Assembly (NCBI GenBank): GCA_963210315.1
Contig: OY723321.1
Span: forward strand, 744,001 to 808,000
Length of the DNA: 64,000 nucleotides
DNA from: Rhynchopus euleeides
Lineage: Eukaryota > Euglenozoa > Diplonemea > Diplonemida > Diplonemidae
Direction of reading: 5' to 3'
The translations under genes were made by a program, and so were the position numbers. This document shows, one piece after another, positions 21,738 through 31,555 of the stretch (its first letter is position 1; every line of letters begins with the position of its first letter). The notes below the pieces were generated by a model. That model saw only the letters and a list, made by a program, of their open reading frames with translations, was not told where the DNA came from and did not search any database.

Positions 21738-22677
21738 TGTCGCGGTGTCTCGCATCTCGACGACCTGTCACCCGAACTCCTGGTGTGGATGACGGCGGTG
21801 CGAGGGGCTTGGCGCGCAACGCCTCCCCAGCAGTTCGCCCTCGGCTGAAACCCTCTCAGCTGGTGACGGCTGGGCCCTCGGCACAGCGAGGCTGGCGAGC
21901 GGCGGGCGGCGCAGGGCAGAAGAGGCTACGCCTCTGCTTTGGCACAGGAGGGGGAGTTGTGCTCTCGCAGAAGATGCAAAATAAACCGCACATCCCCTCT
22001 GCTGATTCCCCCAAGCTGCCACCTTTCACACGGGTTCCGGCTGCCCGCCCGATGTGCTCTGCCACGCAGGCCTGCCGTGCCATGTGCCCTGCGAAATAGA
22101 AACACATTTGCAGATGCCCTCGCAGACACCCTGCCTTGCGCGAGAGAGACATCGACACCGAGCCCTGCAGCAGAGGCGGTTCAGAGAGCTGGAAAACGAA
22201 TACAGCTGGAAAAAAAACCCCTCTCCTGTCCACCTTGCCCTCGGTGTGATGCAGAATTGCATTCCGGAAGCAGGTGGGCGGGGTGGGGTAGGGGCGATGT
22301 GTGGGGGAGGAACAGTTGATATATTCTCGCAGATCCGGTTGGGGATGGGGGGTGGGGGGGAGAGAGTGTGAGGGAATGCGTCGGGGGGTGGGTGGTGGGG
22401 GGGGGGGGGTGGGAGGGGAACCCTATGCATGGCATGTCTTGTGTGTCTGGGATACGCTAGAGAAGCTTCAGACCTCCGATTCTCCGACAAAATACCCGCT
22501 TTCTGTGGTGCCTGTTGGTGAGCAGAGGCGTATTTTATGGGGGGGGGGATGATATGAGGTTGGGGTGGCGGTGGTGCTGCTGCTGGTGGTCATTTTCGGG
22601 AGGTAAAAAAATAATGGTGGCACTCCAATGGCCTCTTGCTTGTTCTATCCGCTTCACCTCCCCCCCCCCCCCTAGGG
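21738..22677. other. Spacer downstream of Dcp2
   Basis: No gene recognised. The first 350 bp is ordinary mixed sequence that may hold the 3' UTR. From 22270 to 22550 it is G-rich, with runs of 10 or more G. Confidence 0.5.
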
Positions 22678-23297
22678 CAGTGCTGTTTGCAGACGTGCAG
22701 ACGTCTGCGTCTGCAAACGTCTGCACGTCTGCCGATCTGCTGCAGACGCGTCTGCAGCGTTGTATATATGTTGGCTAAGCACGAGGGACCAGCAAACCGC
22801 GCCACTACACACTACCCAAGATCGAGGATCAGCCTGGGGATGGGGCCTCAGGCCCCATCCCAGGGCGCCACCCGATCTTGGGAGGCCCTGCACCACATGC
22901 GCCCGGTGCCTGGCCGCAGCGCGGGAATGAATGTCAACGAAGGCGCAGTGAAGGCGGCGGCCAAGCCGGCTTTGCAGCCTTCACTGAAGCCTTCGACGCC
23001 AAAGTGCAAGATGGCGTGGGCGAAGGTCTCTCGGAGAACCTGGGGCAAAAGCAAAGGTGCCTGATTTGCGAGCATGTGCTCATCAACTCGCTTGCACAGG
23101 GGTGCCGTGCTGCGCAAGACAGGCACGGTGTGGGGCACGGCACATGCACTGTCACTTCACTCTCTGTTTGCTTGGCTTTGTACACACGGGCCAACACTGC
23201 AGCCGTCTGCACGTTTGCAGACGTCTGCGTCTGCAGACGTCTGCACGTCTGCCGATTTGCTGCAGACGCGTTGCGACCGCGTCTGCAGACATCACTG
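22678..23297. mobile_element. Non-autonomous TIR element B (MITE-like)
   Basis: TIRs start CAGTGCTGTTTGCAGACG on the left and CAGTGATGTCTGCAGACG on the right (reverse complement): 18 bp with 2 differences. An exact 8-bp direct repeat, CCCTAGGG, flanks the element at 22670-22677 and 23298-23305, as expected of hAT-type insertion. The alternative parse is a TA duplication with TIRs beginning GGGCAGTG. Subterminal regions carry many GCAGACG repeats. The interior has a nested hairpin: CCCAAGATCG 22815-22824 with 22873-22882, enclosing a 14-bp GGGGCC-type stem. The CAGTGATGT start is shared with element A. No transposase is encoded. Confidence 0.7.
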
Positions 23298-23302
23298 CCC
23301 TA

Positions 23303-24460
23303 GGGGGGGGTCACTGCACCCAAAAAAGCCTGTACATAGGTCAAATTTTGAGAATCGAGTTTTTGACCCTAAAAAGGTGATTCTGCTGGCAGAAAGTGCC
23401 CAATATGCTCCGGAAACTCATTTCCGCCCACTCCCAGGGGGTGGTATGCCCCCGACGATGCCGTTTTTGCCGATGAAAATTTTTGTGACACAACTTGTAC
23501 CTGGACTGCACCCCACAGGGCACGTCAACCAGAGCAAACACACCTCAACCTGCCAGAGGCACAGAAGAGCTGGTGTTGTTGGTTTTCCTGAACCCGAATA
23601 GGTTCTCGGTGCCCTCCAGTGGTCAAAAGTCAAGCCAAAATGAGGTGCGAGCACAAGAATTGTTGTGGGAGAACCATGGTACAGATCGTGTCACATCTTG
23701 AGGGTGTTCCAGGGGAGCTCTCAGCAACTGAGCTGCGACACGGCGCATCCGTTGCCAGGGAGCGCGTCCTTGGGTGTGGTGCCAGCCTGTGATCATGTGG
23801 CACAGGGGCGCGACGCGAGGGTCCCGACACTGCCTCCTCTGACGGGGAGGCAGCTGACTGGAACAGGCACCTGGTACAGCAGGCACGAGTACAAACGGGC
23901 CAGAGGTACGCACAGCAGAATCAGCAGAATCGCAAGATTGCCCGTCTCCGCCTCTAGCCCCGACTTCAGATCGACGGCATGACGAGAGTACTCTGAGGAC
24001 GCGCTCCCTGGCAACGGATGCGCCGTGTCGCAGCTCAGTTGCTGAGAGCTCCCCTGGAACACCCTCAAGATGTGACACGATCTGTACCATGGTTCTCCCA
24101 CAACAATTCTTGTGCTCGCACCTCATTTTGGCTTGACTTTTGACCTCTGGAGGGCACCGAGAACCTATTCGGGTTCAGGAAAACCAACAACACCAGCTCT
24201 TCTGTGCCTCTGGCAGGTTGAGGTGTGTTTGCTCTGGTTGACGTGCCCTGTGGGGTGCAGTCCAGGTACAAGTTGTGTCACAAAAATTTTCATCGGCAAA
24301 AACGGCATCGTCGGGGGCATACCACCCCCTGGGAGTGGGCGGAAATGAGTTTCCGGAGCATATTGGGCACTTTCTGCCAGCAGAATCACCTTTTTAGGGT
24401 CAAAAACTCGATTCTCAAAATTTGGCCTATGTTTGACCCAGTGACCCAGTGACCCCCCCC
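23303..24460. mobile_element. Foldback element C with 465-bp inverted arms
   Basis: Left arm 23303-23770 and right arm 23996-24460 are inverted copies with very few differences, separated by a 225-bp unique spacer. Both ends are exactly symmetric: TA, then eight G, then TCACTG on the left; CAGTGA, then eight C, then TA on the right. This suggests a TA target duplication. No transposase is seen; ORFs in the arms are mirror copies of each other. The left end touches the right flank of element B. A transcript across it would fold into a hairpin of about 460 bp. Near identity of the arms implies recent insertion or gene conversion. Confidence 0.8.
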
Positions 24461-27218
24461 TACCCCCCCCCCCCCCCAACAACCCCTCACCCCTTCCCTG
24501 CAAACAAGATAACTCTCTTCTGCAAATAGAAAAAAAATCCGTCGCATATCATCCCCCTTCAGCTCCGCATCCTCACCCACACACACACACACACAGCGCG
24601 ATTGGTTCTTGTTTGGAAGCCTCCGACTGGAACGTTCTTCCCGACACCCCCCACGCGCCAATCCTTTTTGTGCGTTTTGTGGTGGCCTTTGCCCTGTGCC
24701 ACTGTCAAACTGTACCACTTTGCAGCCAGTGTTGATGTGGCTCACTTTTTCTGCAGTTCTGAGCGGGAAGGCGCCTCAAAGTGCCCACACCAAAGTGCAG
24801 AGCGCCACCGAGCGCTCAGCTCTTGCTGCGATCTCCGCTGTGCATTGCAATACACAGAAAACCTCATTCCTCCCATCTCCTCCCAGACCTGCACATCTGG
24901 GGAGGCAAGCAGCGCAAATATACATTGTCAAATGGGACAGGCGAAGGGTTTTGGAAACCCACATCAGCACTATTCTGTCGGTGTGTGAGTGGAGGAGAGG
25001 GGGGGGGGAGAGAGAGAGAGAGAGCCGTGTTACTTTGGTGTGACGCTTTCGTTTGGCAAACTAGGAGGGAGGATCGCCTCTCTCTCTCCCCCTGTCTCTC
25101 CGGCAACACATGCTGTGTTTGTGCCACACAACCCAGCGGCACAGGATATATTTTTTTTTGGGGGGGGGCACAGAACGAAGGCTTCCCTTTATTTCCCCTT
25201 CCCCTCACCCCCCTCATAATAATTAACGTCATGCAGAATGCGGAGCGGAGTGGGGGTGGTGACGGTGAAGACGGTGAAGAGCGACGAAAGCCAAACGAAG
25301 GCGTGGGGCCACCTCATGTGCAAACGTTTTTACATGCAAGACGGGCAGGGGGGGGTGGGGTGGGGCGGGGGCGTGTTGTTCTTAGGGAAGAACTGTGTGC
25401 GTGTGTGTGTCATATGTTCTGTAGTGCGGTTCGTTCGTCACAGTGTATCCGTCTCTCGAGCCATAGCTGGGGGGGGGGGGGAGGGGAGGAAATTGCGGTC
25501 TTCAGCCGGGCAAGGAAACCGGCCTGTCGCCGTTGGTGTGTGTGCTAGATTTGGTTGCCTCCCCCCCACCCCCCCCCCACCTCACCCCCTCCTCTGTGCG
25601 TCAGATTTTGGCCGGGACATCATATGACAGAACACGGAACGAATATAATGCATGCCACCTGGGTTCTCTCTCCTATTGCAAACAGTGCCCTTCCCTGAGC
25701 GCAGGTCCTCGCGGGAAGGCCTTTTTTTTTGTGTCGCTTAACCGCCACTCGCTGTTCCAAAAGGCATCAAGAGACTGATGGCGCCACACATTTAAAAACC
25801 CCACAAAAGAAGGCCACCACCACCCCTCCGTGTCTTTACCTCCCAATGGGGTACCGTCCTTTTTGTTCCACAGACTCTTGCATCTCCGCCCGCTTCTACA
25901 AACGGATAGGCCAGAACGAACTGCAAGTGAAGGATAATATTATAACTGCTGAATCAAAGCCAGACCTCGGTCAGCCGTGCTGTTGGCACTGAATAATTCC
26001 CTCGCCACAGGGGGGGGGGGAGAGGATCGGGGACCCCAGGGTATTGGAAACCATTTGGTTGTTGGATTTGGAAACCCCCTAGCCCATTATGTTTCTTCCA
26101 GCGAGCGTGCCCCACAACTTGCAACGAGGGGCATGTTACGCACAGAAGCAGTCTAATACCCGATGGGAGGGTGCCTCAAGCGGCATCGCCCTACCCCTGC
26201 ATGGTGTAAGGGTGGAGCGAGGAGCCGTTGTCGCCTTTGCATCTGATCTGGGCGTGTGCGGGGAGTTGGGGGGGTCGGGGGTGGGGCTGGTGGGAAGACA
26301 GAAAACAACTCAACTGTGGCTGCCATAAGAACGCACAGCGCAGCCAACACACACACACACCCCTCTCCCTCCTGGGTAACGAATCGTTTTTCAAAATCTG
26401 TCCCAACCGGCCCCTCCCCCCCCTTCGCGCACACCAGGCTGAGTCAACCATTGGGTGGCCTGGCGGTGACTGTGCCTGGGGGTGGGTCGGGATCCGTCCC
26501 CCTCCCCACAAGCAAGGAATTTTCGTGGTGGCGAAATTCCACCTAAGCTGTTACCCAGCAGGAGTACAGTGGGAGCGTGCTGTTTCGACTTCCTCTGTTT
26601 TGGCACTTTCTGGGAGGGGTGGTGGTTTCGGGGAGGGGCGCGCAGCGGCGCGCTGTCAGTATTCTTCAGAGAAAGGCATGGTATTCCCGTCACCAGGATA
26701 GTAGTCACACTTTAAGTCTGCGAGAAAGAGAAGGGGAGAGTTGCCGGGGTGGTCACATGTTCAGTGCAGTTGCTGCCGGTGGGTGCACAGGAGCGTGTCT
26801 GTGGGGTTTGTTTGTCGTGATGTATGAAAACAAGTTTTCACCGCTTCCGCCATTGCCTCCAAGGGAGGGGTTGCTGAGGGGGCGGCTTGCTTATCTGCTG
26901 GGTGCCGCCACCCGTTCCTGTGTATACTTTCTCGGTGGTGGTGTCGTTTATTTTTTGGTAGTTTCCGCCCCGTGCACACCGGATCCCGTCGTGGACAGAT
27001 ATGTTTTTACAGCATGATGATAAAGCCGTGGGGGGGCACCACAGAATGCGCAGAATCGCAGAAACACCCTGGACATCTTCCCCCAGGCCCCACCTCTCCC
27101 CCCCCCCCCCCCCCCCCACTTCCCATCACCCGTGATTACCACGAATGCCTGGAAATACACTGTACATCTCTCCCCCCCCCCCGCTCTCATCACTGCATCC
27201 ATCCCACCCCACAGCCAG
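24461..27218. other. Spacer upstream of the TYW5-SDR gene
   Basis: No gene supported. Contains C and G homopolymers, CA repeats (about 24579-24595) and short AG runs (25011-25023). It ends in a 17-C run near 27100, then CATCCCACCCCACAG, with the AG at 27213-27214 only 4 nt before the next start codon. Confidence 0.5.
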
Positions 27219-29585
27219 ATGGCGACACGTTATGCGGTGTGTGTGGAGGCGAGGCTGGCGAAGGGTGTGAAGTGCACCCTGGAGTCTCAAGGCCACCTCG
27301 ACAAATCGCACAATGTGAAAAAGGAGGCCATCCTGGGGGTGAAGGAGGCGCTGGCCGGCTCGGCTGTCTCGGAGGAGTCCCGGGCGCTGATCCGTGGGGG
27401 CGTAGTGTTCCTGCTGGCCTCCCCTGCGCCTGGGGATGCGGATGCAGATGCTGACGCAGCTCTGGAGCAGCACCGCGCCATACAGGGGGTTCTGGGTATC
27501 GCCCCGGTCACCGCGGAGCCGAAGGCGCAGAAGCAGCAGCAGCAGCAGGCAGCTGCTGCCGCAGCACCCCCCCCGCGCACCGCACCACCCCCTCTGCCGT
27601 CGGCAGAGGCATCGGCTTCCTTCCTTGGGGTCACGGAGGTTCCGCATGTCGATGCTTCGGGCTTCACGCCTGAACACCTTGTCGCGAGGATGAAGGCATC
27701 CTTCGCTGACGGCACGCCTGTCCTATGGAGAGGCCTTCCCATGGGTTCCTGTGTAGAATCGTGGAAGGACCTGGATCACCTAACGGAGAAGACTGCCGGG
27801 CAGAGGGTGTCTGCCCAGGTCTGCTGCGACGACCGGGTTGACCTCGCCGGGCACCGCACCAAGGGGATGAAGGCAAATTTCTCCTTTGTCGACATGCCGT
27901 TTTCAGAGCTGCTGCAGAGGGCTTCCACCTCGGCTTCAACCCAGCCACTCCCGCACATCTCTGCGCCCGGTGAGAGGTATTATCTCCGGAGCGTGCCTGA
28001 GGGGAAGATGAAGGGGGGGTCCCACTTCCCCGACATGTTCCCCGGCCTCGCTGCGGACTTCAACCTGGAGGGTGCCGTGGGGGCGGTGGAGGGGGGTGGT
28101 GCCGCGTCCTACCACTCCTCCGCCCTGCGAGTGACATCGCCCTCCCTGGAGCTGTGGACACACTACGACACGATGCACAACCTCCTCTTCCAGGTTGTCG
28201 GGGAGAAGGAGGTGACCCTGTTCCCCCCGTGCTGCGCCCCGTTCCTCGCGGTGCAGGGGACCTCGTCGAGGGTGGACAGCGTGGAGACCCCTGACCCAAC
28301 CCTGTTCCCTCTCGCCTCCAACGCGATGCCCCAGAGGCTCACCGTGACGCTCCGCGCTGGGGAGGCTCTGTTCATCCCTGAGCTGTGGTTCCACCACACC
28401 CGGAGCTGCGACGCATCGCACAGCCTTGCTGTCAACGTGTTTTACAAACAGAAGGCTCTGGAGCAGCTCTACCACCCGAAGGATTTCTACGGCAATAAGG
28501 ACCTCCCCGATGGGCTGGGGTTTATATCCGACATCCGGGATCTGGGAAGCAGGGCCCTGGGGAGTATCCCACAGCCCTTCCGTGCGTTCTACGCTGTGCG
28601 TGCGGCGGAGGCGCTGCTGGCGGAGGCAGGGCTTGCCTCAGAGGTGTCCCTCTCCCTCACAGCGAACCGCGCGGAGCGCGCGGCGGAGGTGGCAACGGAG
28701 GTGATCCTGCTGACAGGCGCCTTCGGGGGGATCGGAGCGGAGATCCTCAGAGGTGTTCTGTCGCACTGCAGGGAGCGAGTTGCAGAGGATGCGTCCGGCA
28801 CCTCATGCTATGCGGTTGTGCTGCCAACCCGGCGGAGCGACAGGGCGGCTCTGGAGGGGGGTACCCCCGCCCCTGCGGTGGCCGAGCTCCTGGGTGAGAT
28901 CGATGCGATCAACGCCTCGGGGCTTTTCTCCACCCGGATTGCGGTTGATATCCACTACAGCATAGACCTCTCGGAGCGGGCCCCGATCCAACGCCTGGTG
29001 TATGCCGTGCAGAGGAGGAGGGTTGGTGCGGCAACCTCCGTCACACTCATCAACAACGCGGCGGCTGTGGCGCAGGAGCTGTGCCTCACCTCCGATGGGG
29101 TTGAGCTGCAGTTTGCGGTGTCAACGCTATGCCCCTACCGCATGGCGTTGGGGTTCCGTGGGGCGGGGCTATCCCGTGTTGTCAACGTGGCGTCGAATTG
29201 GGCTGGCGGGTTCTCCGTGGCGGATGTGGTGGGTGGGGGGAAGAGGCGGTACAGGCCAACAGGAGCCTACCAGGCGTCGAAGCAGGCGCAGCGCATGGTG
29301 ACGCGTATCCTCTCCCGGGAGCTGCCGGGTGTGCCGGTCAACGCGTGCCACCCGGGGGTGGTGACGGGGACCTCCGTTGCCAATGCCCTGGGGCTTGCGG
29401 AGGGGTCAGGTTCGCATACCCCTGAGCAAGCCGCGAAGCTCCCTCTCGCAGCAGCGTTTCCTGCAGCCGGTGCGCCGCCCTGTAGCGGAAAGATGCTCTC
29501 TGGGGATCCCCCAGTGCAGTCCGACGATGCGAAGTGGGAAGCCCTGGAGCCTGCGCTGCAGGCACTGCTCTCATCTCTCTGCTGA
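27219..29585 (+). CDS. TYW5-like JmjC tRNA hydroxylase fused to short-chain dehydrogenase
   Basis: Single exon, 788 aa. Residues 1-70 (VKCTLESQGHLDKS and neighbours) weakly resemble the N-terminal domain of TYW2/Trm5-type proteins; this is tentative. A Gln/Ala/Pro linker spans about 108-130. Residues about 150-430 match TYW5, the Fe(II)/2-oxoglutarate JmjC enzyme that hydroxylates wybutosine at position 37 of tRNA-Phe. It has PVLWRGLP, YYLRSVPEGK, the facial-triad motif THYD (His315, Asp317), NLLFQVVGEKEVTLF, and the distal His in IPELWFHH (His392). Residues about 495-785 are a classical SDR of the retinol-dehydrogenase type: TGAFGGIG (Thr499 onward), INNAA (612), VNVAS, YQASK (Tyr684, Lys688) and a C-terminal SGKML. 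The usual Asn of the catalytic tetrad appears to be Ser in LQFAVST. The start is chosen at the ATG 4 nt after the acceptor-like AG. Confidence 0.85.
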   Translation: MATRYAVCVEARLAKGVKCTLESQGHLDKSHNVKKEAILGVKEALAGSAVSEESRALIRGGVVFLLASPAPGDADADADAALEQHRAIQGVLGIAPVTAEPKAQKQQQQQAAAAAAPPPRTAPPPLPSAEASASFLGVTEVPHVDASGFTPEHLVARMKASFADGTPVLWRGLPMGSCVESWKDLDHLTEKTAGQRVSAQVCCDDRVDLAGHRTKGMKANFSFVDMPFSELLQRASTSASTQPLPHISAPGERYYLRSVPEGKMKGGSHFPDMFPGLAADFNLEGAVGAVEGGGAASYHSSALRVTSPSLELWTHYDTMHNLLFQVVGEKEVTLFPPCCAPFLAVQGTSSRVDSVETPDPTLFPLASNAMPQRLTVTLRAGEALFIPELWFHHTRSCDASHSLAVNVFYKQKALEQLYHPKDFYGNKDLPDGLGFISDIRDLGSRALGSIPQPFRAFYAVRAAEALLAEAGLASEVSLSLTANRAERAAEVATEVILLTGAFGGIGAEILRGVLSHCRERVAEDASGTSCYAVVLPTRRSDRAALEGGTPAPAVAELLGEIDAINASGLFSTRIAVDIHYSIDLSERAPIQRLVYAVQRRRVGAATSVTLINNAAAVAQELCLTSDGVELQFAVSTLCPYRMALGFRGAGLSRVVNVASNWAGGFSVADVVGGGKRRYRPTGAYQASKQAQRMVTRILSRELPGVPVNACHPGVVTGTSVANALGLAEGSGSHTPEQAAKLPLAAAFPAAGAPPCSGKMLSGDPPVQSDDAKWEALEPALQALLSSLC

Positions 29586-30156
29586 GGTCAGGAGGAGGGG
29601 TGGGGAGGGGGGGGGAGAGGGAGGGAGGGAGGGTGAGGGAGAAGGAGGAAGCAATGTGGCGGTTAAGCCATTTGGGGGTGTTTGGGGGGAGAGAGGGACG
29701 TCTTCCCCCCAAATCCCATCAAAGAGTGTACCTTCCCCTTCTCCCTCCTGGGGAGGGGGGGTTGGGGGTGGTGGTGGGAGTGTGCAGAGTGGAGTGGAGG
29801 GGTGGACGAAGTGGTCTGCGTGCTGGAAAGGCGCGGTGTGTGTGGGGTGGTGGGGGTGGGGGGTGTCCTGAACCAAAAGGGGGGGTTCTAGCCTATCTGT
29901 CTGTGCAGGGGAGGGGGGGAGGTTCTTTTGGTGATGCAGGGTTGCATGTGCGATCTGTGAGGGGTGTTCTCATTGGCCTGTTCATTTATCCATCAGGAGG
30001 TACTGCAGCTTTGCAGGTTGCATGGCACGTCATTCACATTCGCACAAGGGGATCTACACTGCGGGTGCGAAAGGTTCCAGTCCCCAAGCTGGCTCCCAAA
30101 GTTGCGGTGGCGCACATAGCACACGTGTTGCTTTTTGGTTGTGGGGGGGGGGGGGG
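29586..30156. other. G-rich 3' spacer
   Basis: Strongly G-rich on the + strand, with G runs up to 14, giving Gly/Trp/Arg-rich false ORFs. No gene seen. Confidence 0.5.
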
Positions 30157-30541
30157 CTAGGCTGCACTATACGTATAATACGTATAATACGTATTATACG
30201 CTCCGGATTTTCACCCCATTTTTGCATACACCGTACAGAGTGGCTGTCCGTGGCTGGACTTGGAGTGTGACCTTGATATCCTTGTTGAGTGTGACTCTCA
30301 CTGCATCCCCAGTCAGCTGAAGTGCATGTGGGTGTGTAACGATGTCAGGTGAGAAGCGCAACCGCACCGACAAGGCGTGGGACGCTGTCGAAGTGCCGAC
30401 GAACGACGCCACGAACCCAAAGTCCGGTGTGAGTCGCATCGTGGGTGCCTGTGCAGTATTGCCTGAACGTATAATACGTTCAACGTATAATACGTATAAT
30501 ACGTTATACGCTGGGGGGGTGGAACGTATAGCACAGCCTAG
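30157..30541. mobile_element. Non-autonomous TIR element D (MITE-like)
   Basis: The 18-bp TIRs are CTAGGCTGCACTATACGT at 30157-30174 and the complement of CTAGGCTGTGCTATACGT at 30524-30541 (2 differences). Both sides are flanked by at least eight G, or by TA/CTAG if the first bases are read as target duplication. Subterminal arrays of TATAATACG resemble the TATACG arrays of element A. 385 bp, no ORF of note. It lies about 120 bp upstream of the EGF-protein gene. Confidence 0.65.
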
Positions 30542-30658
30542 GGGGGGGGGTGCCCCTTGTGATCTGATGTTACTTCCACTGCCCACACCCACAGGCTCTT
30601 ATTATTTTCACCTTCTTCGCTTCTCATTATCAGAAAGCAAATTTCAAACATTGCAACA

Positions 30659-31555
30659 ATGATGATCTTCAAGGCCGCTGTCTTCATGATGTTCTTCGCT
30701 GCGGCGAACAGCCAGCACGATGAGCTGGACAGCACGCCCTTCGACGCGGACCTGACGGTCACCTGGTGCACGTCGAACGACCGCTGCACCATACTGGACA
30801 ATGATGCGACGTGCGTGAACAACCAGTGCTCGTGCTCCTCGTCGTTCACCGGGCTCTTCTGCGGGATTGACCTGTCCCCCAACGCCCCCGCACCGACCCC
30901 GCTGCAGCGCCTGTTCTTCTTCCTCAACCTTGTGGAAGGCGTTGTGTGCACCATTGCGAACGCCCTGCTGATCGAGACCCAGGTGAAGGAGAGCCTGGCG
31001 AGCAAGGGCCTGGTAAACGTGATTGTGAAGACTCTCTGCGGGTCGATGTCGATTGGTGTTGATGTCGAGGTGGCGCGCGCCGATGCGGCGACGGGTCTTG
31101 CGAACGTCACCTCTTCGATGAGGGACGCCGTGACGGCCTACCCCAACGTGACGGGTGTGACCGACGGCTCCGCGCTGGTGATCGACGTGAACCCTGTCAA
31201 CGGCGACGACGCGACGACCACGGGGTGCGCCACCAACGCCGTCAGCACCGTGACCACTCAGGACGGACGCTGCCTTGTCTTTGAGTGCGCAACGGGCTAC
31301 AGCATCTACACCTACACGCAGGCAGACAACAAGCAGACGTCCAACTGCGTGCTGACCACCGCTTCCCCGCGCACCGTGGAGTCTGACGACGACCTGTCCG
31401 ACGCTGAGATCGGGGGTATCGTGCTGGGTGTTGTCCTGTTCGTGGTCATCATCGGTGCACTGGTGTACTTCGCCCTTGCCCCCAAGAACAACGACATCCA
31501 CGAGGGTGGCAAGAACGAGCCCTACACGGAGGAGAACAAGAACATCGTGGTGTAA
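30659..31555 (+). CDS. Type I surface protein with one EGF-like domain
   Basis: Single exon, 298 aa. An N-terminal signal peptide (FKAAVFMMFFAAANSQ) is followed by a six-cysteine EGF-like module at about residues 37-70, ending with the typical CSCSSSFTGLFC spacing. A 200-residue ectodomain with NVT sites and four further cysteines follows. One transmembrane helix (about 252-275, IGGIVLGVVLFVVIIGALVYFALA region) precedes an acidic and basic 24-residue cytoplasmic tail ending NIVV. A pyrimidine-rich tract with CAG at 30631-30633 lies 25 nt before the ATG. Third positions are almost all G or C, as in RPL6, suggesting high expression. Function is unknown; adhesion or cell-surface recognition is an inference from the EGF module. 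Confidence 0.82.
   Translation: MMIFKAAVFMMFFAAANSQHDELDSTPFDADLTVTWCTSNDRCTILDNDATCVNNQCSCSSSFTGLFCGIDLSPNAPAPTPLQRLFFFLNLVEGVVCTIANALLIETQVKESLASKGLVNVIVKTLCGSMSIGVDVEVARADAATGLANVTSSMRDAVTAYPNVTGVTDGSALVIDVNPVNGDDATTTGCATNAVSTVTTQDGRCLVFECATGYSIYTYTQADNKQTSNCVLTTASPRTVESDDDLSDAEIGGIVLGVVLFVVIIGALVYFALAPKNNDIHEGGKNEPYTEENKNIVV

Noticed and set aside
22690-23290. GCAGACG arrays as a CRISPR or satellite
   Set aside because: Repeats are too short, unevenly spaced and confined to the two subterminal zones of a TIR element in a eukaryotic genome.
23495-24271. Paired ORFs of about 68-175 codons in element C
   Set aside because: The same peptides appear on both strands because the arms are inverted copies. 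There is no transposase motif.
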